Shown one piece after another: positions 18,415 through 29,316 of a stretch of 64,000 nt of DNA. How positions within the stretch are numbered: position 1 is the stretch's first letter; each line of letters opens with the position of its first letter. The translations under genes and the position numbers were made by a program. Source of the DNA: Methanobacterium petrolearium (GTDB lineage Archaea > Methanobacteriota > Methanobacteria > Methanobacteriales > Methanobacteriaceae); assembly GCF_017873625.1 (NCBI RefSeq), contig NZ_JAGGKL010000011.1, positions 18,122 through 82,121 of the forward strand, in the 5' to 3' direction. The notes under the pieces were generated by a model. That model saw nothing but the letters and a program-made list of their open reading frames with translations, was not told where the DNA came from and did not search any database.

Positions 18415-18693
18415 ATGGGAAGGTTAATTATGAGTTTTTACATAATTTTGTTGGTTTTTTTGATGTTACAACCAGTTATGGCCGCTGAACAGTCAAGTTT
18501 AGGTGATATTAAAAATGATGCGGATCAGGCACTTCAAAATGTAAGTAAAGTGACCAATGACACTGCTAAAGAGGTTCAAAACACCCTTAACCCCATACAA
18601 GATATTGTTAACACCATCAGTTCAATTGTACAGCAAATTCAACAGATTTTACAGGATTTATCATATATAATTAATGGTGGCTACTATCAGTAA
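18415..18693 (+). CDS. Small secreted helical protein of unknown function
   Basis: 92 residues. An N-terminal signal sequence (FYIILLVFLMLQPVMAAEQ) has a likely cleavage after the Ala-Ala. The mature part (about 65 residues) is Asn/Gln/Asp-rich with heptad-like hydrophobics (IQDIVNTISSIVQQIQQILQDL), suggesting a short coiled coil outside the membrane. The start ATG 18415 has AGAGGTGGT just upstream; earlier in-frame GTG codons overlap that SD. It has no recognised family and is followed by the riboflavin-type reductase gene on the same strand. Confidence 0.65.
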   Translation: MGRLIMSFYIILLVFLMLQPVMAAEQSSLGDIKNDADQALQNVSKVTNDTAKEVQNTLNPIQDIVNTISSIVQQIQQILQDLSYIINGGYYQ

Positions 18694-18760
18694 AAACAGA
18701 TTAATAAGTCAATTCGATTATTAATGAAATCTTTTATGAAACCAAAGGGGAGGATTTATC

Positions 18761-19414
18761 ATTAAACCTAAAGTGATACTCAACGCAGCCATGACCTTGG
18801 ATGGTAAAATCGCCACCAGAACTGGCAGTTCGGAAATATCAGGTCCGGAAGATTTATTAAGGGTGCACAAGCTCCGGAAAAAGATGGATGCCATAATGGT
18901 TGGGATAAACACTGTCCTGGCAGATGACCCGCGTTTAACTGTTCATAAAATATCTTCAAAATCTGAAGATAACCCGGTCAGGGTGGTGGTGGATAGTAAA
19001 GCACGTACCCCTCCAGGTTACAGGATTCTTAACCCTGATGCACCCACCGTCATCGCCGTCTCTAACCAAGCACCCCCAGAGAAAATTAAATCATTGGAAG
19101 CCAGAGAAACTACAGAAGTTGTTATCTGTGGGGACAAACAGGTTGATCTTAATTGTTTAATGGAAAAATTAGGGGAAAGAGGGATTAAAACCTTAATGCT
19201 TGAAGGAGGATCCACCCTGAACTATTCCATGTTCAATGCAGGATTGGTAAGGGAAGTAATGGTTTGCATTGCTCCTATGATTGCCGGAGGAATCAAGGCT
19301 AAGACCCTGGTTGATGGTGAAGGTGTGGATTATATGAAAGACGCATTCAGATTAAGATTTAAAAAGAGCTACAACTTGGGAAAAGATCTCATAGTAGAAT
19401 ATGAAGTACTATAA
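18761..19414 (+). CDS. 2,5-diamino-6-ribosylamino-pyrimidinone 5'-phosphate reductase (archaeal RibD-C type)
   Basis: About 217 residues, matching the archaeal stand-alone RibD C-terminal reductase: NAAMTLDGKIATRTG near the N-terminus, LRKKMDAIMVGINTVLADDPRLT, VVVDSKAR and LMLEGGSTLN. It reduces the ribosylamino pyrimidine with NAD(P)H in the pathway to riboflavin and the F420/FAD cofactors. A GTG at 18773 would drop the first strand, and no SD sits in front of it. The strong SD GGGGAGG (18747-18753) is instead 7 nt before an in-frame ATT at 18761 giving IKPKVILNAAM, the usual family N-terminus. Initiation at ATT (or ATC 18758) is inferred. Confidence 0.9.
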   Translation: MKPKVILNAAMTLDGKIATRTGSSEISGPEDLLRVHKLRKKMDAIMVGINTVLADDPRLTVHKISSKSEDNPVRVVVDSKARTPPGYRILNPDAPTVIAVSNQAPPEKIKSLEARETTEVVICGDKQVDLNCLMEKLGERGIKTLMLEGGSTLNYSMFNAGLVREVMVCIAPMIAGGIKAKTLVDGEGVDYMKDAFRLRFKKSYNLGKDLIVEYEVL

Positions 19415-19464
19415 AATATGAAATAGGGAGTAGTATAATTTGAAAACATTATACTTTTCAAACA

Positions 19465-20130
19465 TTACAATATGCCTTTTTTCTCCAGTATTTGAAGAGG
19501 ATTATCTCTCAAAACTTTTTTAACTTCTTTTTCATGCAACCCTGCACCTAATGCTATGTTGGATGCCATTTCATAGTTTATCAGGTCTTCTGGTGCATGA
19601 GTATCGGTATCCACCACCAGATTGGCTCCCACTTCCTGGGCCACCTGGGCCACATGGCCATTACCAAGACTGTGACCCTTTCTGGCGCTTATTTCTAAGG
19701 CTATATCATTTTTTTTAGCAACACGTGCTTCTTCATGAGTTATAAGTCCAGGGTGTGCTAGCACATCAACATCAGGACAGTTAACCGCACTCCAGTTGGT
19801 TCCCTCAATCACTGGTTCCACCAGGGTTTCACCGTGAACCACAATAATCTTTGCCCCTAATTCTCTGGCTTTACGTGCCAGTTTAGGGATTATTTCAGCA
19901 GGAACATGGGTTATTTCCGCCCCGGGAATGACTTCAATATCCCAGTTTTCCCGAATATCCAGAACTGCGTTGATAATGTTGCCCACACAATCTATGTTGG
20001 TTGCATCCACATGGTCAGTGATGGCCACTGCCTGATGACCTAAAACCTGGGCTCGGCGAGCAATTTCTGATGGTAAAAGTTCCCCATCACTGAATATGCT
20101 GTGGGTGTGCAAATCTATTCTCTTTCCCAT
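19465..20130 (-). CDS. PHP-domain phosphoesterase (histidinol-phosphatase-like)
   Basis: 221 residues. PHP metal-binding motifs: DLHTHSIFSDGE (residues 6-17), ITDHVD (about 38-43), PGAEITHVP (Glu about 73), VVHGET (His about 99), LAHPG (about 125) and DTDTHAP (about 175). It is a trinuclear-metal phosphoesterase fold. The family includes histidinol phosphatases and other archaeal PHP proteins; the substrate is unknown. It diverges from the pantoate kinase gene. Only a weak SD (GAGAAG) precedes the ATG. Confidence 0.88.
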   Translation of the reverse strand: MGKRIDLHTHSIFSDGELLPSEIARRAQVLGHQAVAITDHVDATNIDCVGNIINAVLDIRENWDIEVIPGAEITHVPAEIIPKLARKARELGAKIIVVHGETLVEPVIEGTNWSAVNCPDVDVLAHPGLITHEEARVAKKNDIALEISARKGHSLGNGHVAQVAQEVGANLVVDTDTHAPEDLINYEMASNIALGAGLHEKEVKKVLRDNPLQILEKKGIL

Positions 20131-20202
20131 AAAGCTTCTCCTGATTTATGTAAATTATCTTTAATATTATGTTAATCTTTCCTGCTTATTTATTTATCAG
20201 AG

Positions 20203-21152
<950 letters not shown>

Positions 21153-21170
21153 AATGATATGAAAGTGGAT

Positions 21171-21974
21171 TCACTTTTTAATGTCAGTGACATCTTCAAT
21201 CACATAACTGATTCCTTCGGCATCCATTTTTTTGGTTAAACTTCGGGTCATTTTACCCACAGTAAAGACTAGCACGTTTAAACCTCTTTTAGCAGCGGCA
21301 ATTGCTGATTGGGGGGTGCCAAATTCAAAATCAGGTTCAATTTCCAGTTTATCTGTCAGAGCTCTGGAAACTGTACCCATTATACCCACCCTTTGAAAGG
21401 GTTCTGGATATTTTTCCAAAATTTCTCGAATTTGATCCAGGTTACAAACCCGGGAACCACCTTGGTTGATAGTAGGGAGTTTAATAATAACAATAAATCC
21501 AGGTTTCAATTCTATTGTACCGCCTAGGCTTACCAGTGCCACATCTTCACCTTTTTTGGCATCGTGCAGCACCTTAGCATGGGCAGAGGTTTTTTCTTTT
21601 CCGGCGTACAATACACCTTCGTCCATTTTAAGCCACACTGTTTCCCCTTCTTTCAAATCTTCCCTGGAAAGGGCCGGCCACACAGATTTATATGTAGTCA
21701 TGGTATCTAGGACCTGATCAGCATATTTGCGGAGATCAATAGCCCCTATTTTCACTTTTTCAACCCCACGCTTGGTTATATTGTAACGTGGCTGTCCACT
21801 ACATGTTTCCACCCATCCTTCATCAACCAGTGTCTTCAAATTTTCTGAAACTGCCTGGACTGTGATTCCCAATTTATCAGCAATATCCTTCTGACGTAGG
21901 TGTGGTTGGCCTTTGGCAATCTCAGCCAAAATTTGAAACTTGGTGAGTTCCCCTTTTTTCTTAAAAACCTTCAT
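21171..21974 (-). CDS. Winged-helix transcriptional regulator with conserved C-terminal domain
   Basis: 267 residues. A winged helix-turn-helix occupies about 10-72 (LRQKDIADKLGITVQAVSENLKTL). The long C-terminal domain includes GETVWLKMDEGVLYAG, ALVSLGGTIELKPGFIVIIKLP and GVGIMGTVSRAL-like segments that may bind a small ligand. This arrangement is conserved in methanogens (DUF7839-type, by recollection), with no known effector. The SD GGTGG precedes the ATG. Its promoter would lie in the 22.0-22.1 kb gap. A role in local tetrapyrrole or CoA genes is only a guess from position. Confidence 0.8.
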   Translation of the reverse strand: MKVFKKKGELTKFQILAEIAKGQPHLRQKDIADKLGITVQAVSENLKTLVDEGWVETCSGQPRYNITKRGVEKVKIGAIDLRKYADQVLDTMTTYKSVWPALSREDLKEGETVWLKMDEGVLYAGKEKTSAHAKVLHDAKKGEDVALVSLGGTIELKPGFIVIIKLPTINQGGSRVCNLDQIREILEKYPEPFQRVGIMGTVSRALTDKLEIEPDFEFGTPQSAIAAAKRGLNVLVFTVGKMTRSLTKKMDAEGISYVIEDVTDIKK

Positions 21975-22118
21975 AAATCCACCATCTTTGATTGAAATAT
22001 TAATTTAACTTTTCAATATTTAAAATTCTTCTGTAGAATATCTTTAGTTTTTCATAGTTTAATTTTTCATGGTTTGATCATTTGTATGAACCAACTGATA
22101 ATACTATATTCTAATGGA

Positions 22119-23513
22119 TTAAATGATTCCATTCAGAGATTCATTGAATATTTCCAGAAATTTTTCCTCTTTGTCCAGGGGGATGTAGGCACCACAGGCT
22201 GTAGAGTGACCACCACCACTACCCCCTACCTTTGATGCCACCTTGCTTATCATCTGGCCGAAATTGATTCCATCAAAGGCTAAAAGCCGGGAACAACGCA
22301 GTGAAACTTTTAAATTATCATTTTCTTCATTTATACTGGTAAAACCTAGCATAGGTTTTTTCCAGTCACCATAACTTAAAATCATGCCGGCTATGGTACC
22401 AATGACCTCACTTTTTATTCCGTTCCCATGGAAGTACTGCAGGTTTTTCAAACTTTTTATACGATCTTCTTCCTGGATCCACTCCATCTTCTGTGCAAGG
22501 TAACTGCGGTGTTGTTTGCCTAACTCTTCCATTTCATCCAAACTGCTACTTCTATCACCTTTAATAACTTTTAAGGCTATTTCAGGATTTTTATGTCTAC
22601 TGCAAGCATTTATGGCTGTGGAAAACTCACTGGCATCACGTAGTGGTGAATATTTTTCTTCTCTCAGAAATTCATAGTAGTCCCCTGAAACCAGACGGGG
22701 AACGTATTTAACATAACGAGGAGGTACAGCCCGGCTCATCATTCTAACCAGTTCATTGAAAAGTCTTCTCTTTTCATCGATAGTAAGATCGTAGAGGGTA
22801 CGTTCTTTTTTACCATTTTTAATTGGAATATCCAGTTTTTTTAATAATTGGATGGCTTCATTACGGTTATTGGTAATTGGGAGATTAACATCACCAAAAT
22901 AGGAAAGAGCCACAAATAGGGGCCGGGTCTGCCTTCCATATATAGCCAGATCACTGGCTGATTCTAACATACCCCTATTAACGCTATCTTTAACTATTTC
23001 TTGATTAACACCCACTAGTTTCCCTGATAAATTGTTTTGCATGTCGCCTATGGCACTCAAAACACCAATCCAACTCAAATCATAAAATTGGAACGTTTTA
23101 GCCAGAAGGTAACACATACCTCCACCTGAAACTTCGAAAGAACCATCAATACCATGATAATGGGGATTTACCTCCAAAAAACCCTTTTCGTCTGAAACTT
23201 TCCTTAATGGGGGATGATGATCCAGGATAAGAACTCGGGACTCTGAGGTTTTGAAATGATCCAGATTTTGCCCTGAACCCAGATCAGAGAATATGGTAAG
23301 TTCATTCTCTTTTTTTAAATCGGGAATCATATCCAGGCTTATGAATTCTATTTCATGATCTATTTCCAGGCGGTCAAGGGTTGATGACAAAATTGCTCCT
23401 GATGATATGCCATCACAGTCTATGTGGCTATATATTTTAACATCTTCTGCATTTTTGACTATTTCATGGGCCTTAGACAGTGATTTATTCATAGTATTCG
23501 GAATAACGGTCAT
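22119..23513 (-). CDS. DHH-family exonuclease (archaeal RecJ-like / GAN type)
   Basis: 464 residues. DHH motifs in order: YSHIDCDGISSGAIL (about 30-44), FSDLGSG (about 75-81), LDHHPP (about 98-103, the name motif), GGMCYLL and GDMQNN (about 155). The C-terminal DHHA1 nucleic-acid-binding part ends with GGSGGGHSTACGAYIP. Archaeal members are 5'-3' ssDNA exonucleases or the Cdc45-like GAN protein of the replisome. The frame begins at 23546, but ATG 23513 has AAAGGG 6 nt upstream and is preferred. It is the last gene of the cobA-hemD-srp19-recJ series on the minus strand. Confidence 0.9.
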   Translation of the reverse strand: MTVIPNTMNKSLSKAHEIVKNAEDVKIYSHIDCDGISSGAILSSTLDRLEIDHEIEFISLDMIPDLKKENELTIFSDLGSGQNLDHFKTSESRVLILDHHPPLRKVSDEKGFLEVNPHYHGIDGSFEVSGGGMCYLLAKTFQFYDLSWIGVLSAIGDMQNNLSGKLVGVNQEIVKDSVNRGMLESASDLAIYGRQTRPLFVALSYFGDVNLPITNNRNEAIQLLKKLDIPIKNGKKERTLYDLTIDEKRRLFNELVRMMSRAVPPRYVKYVPRLVSGDYYEFLREEKYSPLRDASEFSTAINACSRHKNPEIALKVIKGDRSSSLDEMEELGKQHRSYLAQKMEWIQEEDRIKSLKNLQYFHGNGIKSEVIGTIAGMILSYGDWKKPMLGFTSINEENDNLKVSLRCSRLLAFDGINFGQMISKVASKVGGSGGGHSTACGAYIPLDKEEKFLEIFNESLNGII

Positions 23514-23595
23514 CAACATCCCTTTTATAATATAATCCAGTTTCAATGGTTTTTTAAAATTAAGTCATTAACTATTAGAATTATTTAGTCTGCTG

Positions 23596-23880
23596 TTATG
23601 ATCTGGAGCCATTGATTAAGTTGCTGATTTTAATGAGAACTTCATTTTTAGTCATTTTTTTATCCACAATTACCCTTCCAGATTTTTCCCACCATGAGGG
23701 AGGATATGATTTATATTTTTCTACAGAAGGATTCAAACCCAGTTTTTTAGCTGCCTGGGAGATTTCACGTATTTTAGGTGAGCTTACCGATAGTTTTTTG
23801 GGAATTTTCCTTCCCTCAGATCTGGTCTTCTTAGAATCAATATAATCAGGCCAAATGATTGTTCTTTTTTCATCCTTCAT
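23596..23880 (-). CDS. srp19: Signal recognition particle 19 kDa subunit
   Basis: 94 residues, typical archaeal SRP19. TIIWPDYIDSKKTRSEGRKIPK (about 7-28) is the RNA-binding signature, followed by AAKKLGLNP and a C-terminal half that packs on 7S RNA helix tips. It binds SRP RNA so that SRP54 can load. The SD GGAAG precedes the ATG. It lies between hemD and the DHH gene on the minus strand. The 7S RNA gene itself is not in the window. Confidence 0.96.
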   Translation of the reverse strand: MKDEKRTIIWPDYIDSKKTRSEGRKIPKKLSVSSPKIREISQAAKKLGLNPSVEKYKSYPPSWWEKSGRVIVDKKMTKNEVLIKISNLINGSRS

Positions 23881-23907
23881 GTTAATTCTTCCTTCACAGC
23901 TCCAAAT

Positions 23908-24701
23908 TTAAGTCATACCCTTCATTTCATCCATTAATTTCATAAGCATGTCTTTTACAGTGTACTTATTGGGTGCAATGGATTCTATTCCCATATTATT
24001 CAGGGGTTTCTGGGTTATGGGGCCAATAACTGCCACCATGATTTTTTCATCTTTTAAATTTTCTATTAATCTATTTTTTTTATTTCCAGCCATTTCAAAA
24101 AGGTTGGTAACAGTAAGGGGGCTGGTAAAGGTTATTGCATCTATATTTCCCTTAATGACATCATCGATAAGTGTTTCAACTTTACTTTTATCCTTAGGCT
24201 GGATTGATTTATATGCCTCTGCCAAAATAACAGTGGCCCCCATGTTCTTCAAGCCTTCAGGAAGCACATCTCTCGCTTTAAATGTCCGTGGAACCCCTAT
24301 TTTTTTATCTTTTATATCAATCTTCTGGAACTCTTTCAGAAGTCCTTCAGCAGTATAATCATCAGGCATAATATCGGTGTTCAACCCATATTTATTCAAA
24401 ACCCTTTCTGTGCGGGGTCCTATAACTGCAACCTGACATTCAGGATTAAGATTTTCTTTGAAATCGTTACAGTATTTGAACAATGATTTCAGTGATGCAG
24501 GGGATGTGAATATTATCCAATCAAGATTTTGGGCCTCAGAACAAAGATATATTAAGGATTTACTGGGGAAAGCCTCAAGTTCCAGTGTAGGAACCACCAA
24601 TGGAATGCCCCCGTTGTCTTTAACTATCTCAACTGCGGGTTGTGCCCTTTCTATAGGCCGGGTTATGGCAATAGTTTTACCTTTAAATCCTTCTGATTTG
24701 T

Positions 24702-24705
<4 letters not shown>
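23908..24705 (-). CDS. hemD: Uroporphyrinogen-III synthase
   Basis: 265 residues. HemD proteins are divergent, but the two-domain pattern is clear: KTIAITRPIERA at the N-terminus, IIFTSPASLKSLF (about 64-76), AVIGPRTERVL (about 92), then GNIDAITFTSPLTVTNLFE and VAVIGPITQKPLNNMGI. It cyclises hydroxymethylbilane with D-ring inversion to uroporphyrinogen III. The ATG overlaps the cobA stop by 4 nt (ATGA), so it is translationally coupled to the next enzyme of the pathway. Confidence 0.94.
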
Positions 24706-25427
<722 letters not shown>

Positions 25428-25520
25428 TAATTCACCGTGAAAATTTAATTGAAATATTTATCGATTGGTTATTATCTATCCTTCAATTCTTTTTATCAGA
25501 CTCAATTTATTGATTAAATT

Positions 25521-26171
25521 TTAATAATTAATAATGCCCTTGAAAAACTTCAAACCATCATCTGATCCTAAGATTGATTCTGAGGCTCTTTCTGGATGGG
25601 GCATAACGGCACAAACCAATCCTTCAGGATCACATACTCCAGTAATGGATTCCATTGAACCATTAGGATTATTTCCTTTGAATCCGAGAACTATCTGATC
25701 CTGATCATGGAGCTGGTCAATATATTCAGTGTAATACCTGCCTTCAGCGTGGGCAATGGGCATTTTGATGACTTCGTTTTCCTGGTACAGGTGAGTGAAT
25801 GGTGTTCTGTTGGTTTTAACCTCAAGTTCCACCCATTCACAGATGAATTGGGCCTTTTGGTTTAAGGTGAAGACTCCTGGGACCAGTCCCACTTCTGCCA
25901 GTATCTGGGCACCGTTACAAATGCCTAAAACTGGTTTTTCATCCTTCACAACCTCTTTAATTCCTTCAATTACTGGGGTGATTGCTGCTATGGCTCCTGC
26001 CCTGAGATAGTCTCCGTAGGAAAATCCTCCAGGGATAACGATTGCATCGAAGTTGGATAGATCTCTCTGGTTCCACCATACATACTCTGGTTGGCCACCA
26101 GCCAACTCCAGGGCGCAGAATACATCCCGGTCACAGTTAGAGCCAGGGAAGCGTATGATCCCCACTTTCAT
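25521..26171 (-). CDS. purQ: Phosphoribosylformylglycinamidine synthase, glutaminase subunit
   Basis: 216 residues from ATG 26171 (MKVGIIRFPGSNCDRD). The class I glutamine amidotransferase triad is visible: Cys in PVLGICNGAQIL (about 87-98), and His/Glu near the C-terminus (MPHPERASE). PurQ supplies ammonia to PurL for FGAM synthesis. The open frame extends upstream over purS but lacks sense there. It starts one nt after the purS stop, so the two are coupled. The SD GGGGGACTAAA lies at the purS end. Confidence 0.96.
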   Translation of the reverse strand: MKVGIIRFPGSNCDRDVFCALELAGGQPEYVWWNQRDLSNFDAIVIPGGFSYGDYLRAGAIAAITPVIEGIKEVVKDEKPVLGICNGAQILAEVGLVPGVFTLNQKAQFICEWVELEVKTNRTPFTHLYQENEVIKMPIAHAEGRYYTEYIDQLHDQDQIVLGFKGNNPNGSMESITGVCDPEGLVCAVMPHPERASESILGSDDGLKFFKGIINY

Positions 26172-26172
26172 T

Positions 26173-26427
26173 TTAGTCCCCCGTGGGATTGATTTGGATA
26201 TGGTAGTCGTGGATAACCGGGTTGCAGAGCAGCCGTTCACACATCTCCACCACCTGGTTTTGGGCCACATCAGGATTTGTTGCTTCCAATGTGAACTTTA
26301 TAGTTTCCATGGTAGATGTATCTTCCACCTGGTAATCCAAAAGAGCCAGTGCCCTCTGGATAGTGGAAGCTTCTGGGTTTAGCATTCCTTTTTTCAGACT
26401 AATTTCTACTTTTGCATTGTATTTCAT
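26173..26427 (-). CDS. purS: Phosphoribosylformylglycinamidine synthase subunit PurS
   Basis: 84 residues with the PurS signature KGMLNPEASTIQRAL and the C-terminal CERLLCNPVIHDYHI. It bridges PurQ and PurL in the multi-subunit FGAM synthase. Usual length. The ATG follows a GGTGATG-type SD, and the gene overlaps the regulatory space of purQ almost completely (1-nt gap). purL is not in this window. Confidence 0.96.
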   Translation of the reverse strand: MKYNAKVEISLKKGMLNPEASTIQRALALLDYQVEDTSTMETIKFTLEATNPDVAQNQVVEMCERLLCNPVIHDYHIQINPTGD

Positions 26428-26596
26428 AGCATCACCAGAATTTTTATTAGGATATGTTTTTTTTATTGTTATCTGAATTTTTATTAGTTTTAATTGGTTA
26501 TCTAAATAAATTTATATGAATCAATTAACTTTATCTCAATTAACTTGTATCATGGGATTTATCCTGAGAATCAGTCAGATCTCTGATTAATATGTA

Positions 26597-27343
26597 TCAA
26601 AAATCCAAATTCCATCTTTTTTTATCTTTTTCATCCAATATTATGTTAGTCACCTTCTGGTAAGCTTCAATAACTCCGGATTCCCCCTTCCTGAAGAGAT
26701 CTTTATCCATAATGTCTCGGGTCTTCTGATCCCAGAAACGACAGGTGTCTGGACTTATCTCATCACCAAGAACTATATTCCCCATATAGTCTCGACCGAA
26801 TTCAATTTTAAAATCAGGGAATAGTAACCCTCTGCTTTCTAGGAAATCTTTTATAACCTGGTTAATTTTCATGGTTATTTTGCGGATTATTTCCAGATCC
26901 TGATTGCTTGCAATTCCCAGAGCATGAATTATATCATCATTTAACATGGGGTCATGGTATTCATCATTTTTAAAGTCCATCTGGATGATGGGTGGATTGA
27001 AAGTTTGCCCTTCCTGGAATGGGAATCTCCTTAGGAGACTTCCTGCGGCGATGTTCCTAGTTATCACCTCTAGAGGTATCATATCCAGTTTATGGGAAAG
27101 CATAAAGCCAGGTTCAGGTAAATCAATGTATTGGGTTTTTATCCCGGCATCTTCCAATAACATGAAAAGTTTAGCTGAGATCAGGGAATTGTAGTAACCC
27201 TTCATTCCCATAACTTCTTTCTTCGCACCATCACCAGCTGTTATGTCGTCTCGGAATTTCACCATAACTTGCTGAGGGTGGTTGGTCTGGTACACATCTT
27301 TGGCTTTACCCCGGTACAGGAGATTTTCCTTATCAAGATTCAT
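26597..27343 (-). CDS. purC: SAICAR synthase
   Basis: 248 residues. It ligates aspartate to CAIR using ATP. Visible blocks: YRGKAKDVYQ near the N-terminus, RDDITAGDGAKKE, IPLEVITRNIAAGSLLRR (about 71-88) and LLFPDFKIEFGRD with LGDEISPDTCRFWD (about 177-205). ATG 27343 has GGAG six nt upstream; the in-frame ATG four codons earlier overlaps that SD and is rejected. It is upstream of purS-purQ on the same strand with a 169-bp gap. Confidence 0.97.
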   Translation of the reverse strand: MNLDKENLLYRGKAKDVYQTNHPQQVMVKFRDDITAGDGAKKEVMGMKGYYNSLISAKLFMLLEDAGIKTQYIDLPEPGFMLSHKLDMIPLEVITRNIAAGSLLRRFPFQEGQTFNPPIIQMDFKNDEYHDPMLNDDIIHALGIASNQDLEIIRKITMKINQVIKDFLESRGLLFPDFKIEFGRDYMGNIVLGDEISPDTCRFWDQKTRDIMDKDLFRKGESGVIEAYQKVTNIILDEKDKKRWNLDF

Positions 27344-27359
27344 GTTCAACTCCATTTTC

Positions 27360-27400
<41 letters not shown>

Positions 27401-27534
27401 TAAGATAAAACTACACTAGAAATTTATTATAGATTAAGATTGTAATAGATGTATAGCATCAAAATGAGTTATAAAATTAGGTAAGATTATATTCATTTAT
27501 TCAAAAGTAGAAAATTTTTCTCAAGGTGAAATTC

Positions 27535-29316
27535 GTGTGTGGAATAGTGGGATGTATACTTAAAACTAATAAAGCAGCACCAGTACTCCTGGATTGTGTG
27601 CAACGCTTGGAATACAGGGGGTACGATTCAGTGGGTATTGCTACCTGCTCATCATCGGGAATCCGGATAAAAAAAGACAGGGGAAAAATAGACGAAGTTT
27701 CACAGAAACTTCAACTAGATGAACTCCCAGGAGAAATGGGCATAGGACATGTTCGTTGGGCTACCCATGGCCTTCCAACCCAGGAAAATGCACACCCTCA
27801 CACCGATTGTGAGGGAAAAATTGCAGTAGTACACAATGGAATCCTTGAAAACTACAAAGAACTTAAAGATCGTTTAGAACGTGAAGGACACCATTTTACT
27901 TCTCAAACCGATACAGAGGTTATTGCCCACCTCATTGAAAAATACCATAAACAGGGGTTAAGTCTTGAGGAAGCCATGAACCAGACCATTGATAAACTCC
28001 ACGGTTCATATGCATTTGCTGTTATATCCTCTGATGAACCCAATAAAATCATGGGTGTTAGAAAGGAAAGCCCACTGATTCTAGGTTTGGGGGATGGTGA
28101 ATATTTCCTGGCTTCTGATGCTCCTGCCATATTACAGCACACCAGGAAGATCATCTACTTGGCAGACCATGAAACTTTCATCATGGATGATGAGGGAGTC
28201 ACTGTTAAAGACCGTGATGGTAAAGTAGTGGACAAAAAGATTGAAAACATTAAGTGGACTCCTGAAATGGCTCAGAAAGGCGGATACGATCATTTCATGT
28301 TAAAAGAGATTCATGAACAGCCAAAAGCAGTTAAAAATACCCTATTCGAGGTTTCAGAAATTGAGAAAATCGTCAGCAAATTCCCTGAATTTAAAAGAAT
28401 CACCTTTGTGGCTTGTGGAACATCATACCATGCTTCCATGGTTGGGAAATATCTTTTTGAAGGACTTTTAGGTCTACCCACTGATGTGATGTTGGCTTCT
28501 GAGTTCGAATTTGCTGCAGACGCCCTGGACCCCGAATCCCTGGTTATATTCATCAGCCAGTCAGGAGAAACTGCTGATACATTAAAAGCACTTAAAATAG
28601 CCAACAAAAAAGCAGAAACACTGGCCATTGTCAATGTACTTGGCAGCACAGCTACCAGAGAAGCAGATCATGTTATATTCACCCGAGCCGGTCCAGAGAT
28701 CGGTGTGGCCGCTACAAAAACATATATCAGCCAGTTAACCTGCATATATCTCTTGGTAGCATGCATGGGTCGAAAAAAATGGCTATTAGAACAACTTCAG
28801 AATATTCCAGATTGCATGGAAGAAGTACTATCTTATGAGGATGAAATCCGCAAAATGGCTGATAAATACAAAGATTCGAATGATTTTTTCTTCATTGGCA
28901 GAGGATTTTCCTATCCCACAGCAATGGAGGGTGCACTAAAACTCAAAGAGATTACATACATTCATGGTGAGGGATACGCTGCTGGAGAGCTTAAACACGG
29001 ACCATTAGCATTAATTGATGATGAAGTTCCAGTGGTAGCTGTGGTGCCTCCTGGTAAAAGTCATGATCGGACACTCAGTAATGTTGAAGAGGTAAATGCC
29101 AGAGGAGCGCGGGTTATAGCCCTGGGAGCATCTGATGATGATGTTCTAAATTTTGAAGCTCATGATATGATAAAATTCCCTCCAGAGATTAGTGAGTTAT
29201 TATCACCCCTAATTTATGTGGTACCCCTGCAGTTATTATCGTACCATATAAGTGTTGCCAGGGGTATTGATCCGGACAAACCCAAAAACCTGGCTAAATG
29301 TGTTACTGTGGAATAA
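27535..29316 (+). CDS. glmS: Glutamine-fructose-6-phosphate aminotransferase (isomerising)
   Basis: 593 residues. The N-terminal Ntn glutaminase needs Cys immediately after the initiator. GTG 27535 followed by TGT (CGIVG) satisfies this and has the SD AAGGTGA, whereas the GTG three codons earlier would bury the nucleophile. Glutaminase blocks: YRGYDSVGIA, HVRWATHG and HNGILENY. Two SIS domains follow (ACGTSYHAS near 303; SQSGETADT near 350; GRGFSYPTAMEGALKLKE near 460), ending in the catalytic KNLAKCVTVE tail. It makes glucosamine-6-phosphate for UDP-GlcNAc, pseudomurein and N-glycans. Confidence 0.97.
   Translation: MCGIVGCILKTNKAAPVLLDCVQRLEYRGYDSVGIATCSSSGIRIKKDRGKIDEVSQKLQLDELPGEMGIGHVRWATHGLPTQENAHPHTDCEGKIAVVHNGILENYKELKDRLEREGHHFTSQTDTEVIAHLIEKYHKQGLSLEEAMNQTIDKLHGSYAFAVISSDEPNKIMGVRKESPLILGLGDGEYFLASDAPAILQHTRKIIYLADHETFIMDDEGVTVKDRDGKVVDKKIENIKWTPEMAQKGGYDHFMLKEIHEQPKAVKNTLFEVSEIEKIVSKFPEFKRITFVACGTSYHASMVGKYLFEGLLGLPTDVMLASEFEFAADALDPESLVIFISQSGETADTLKALKIANKKAETLAIVNVLGSTATREADHVIFTRAGPEIGVAATKTYISQLTCIYLLVACMGRKKWLLEQLQNIPDCMEEVLSYEDEIRKMADKYKDSNDFFFIGRGFSYPTAMEGALKLKEITYIHGEGYAAGELKHGPLALIDDEVPVVAVVPPGKSHDRTLSNVEEVNARGARVIALGASDDDVLNFEAHDMIKFPPEISELLSPLIYVVPLQLLSYHISVARGIDPDKPKNLAKCVTVE

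Noticed and set aside
26171..26270. N-terminal extension of PurQ over purS
   Set aside because: It overlaps purS, which is itself clearly coding in another frame, and the PurQ family begins at MKVGI.
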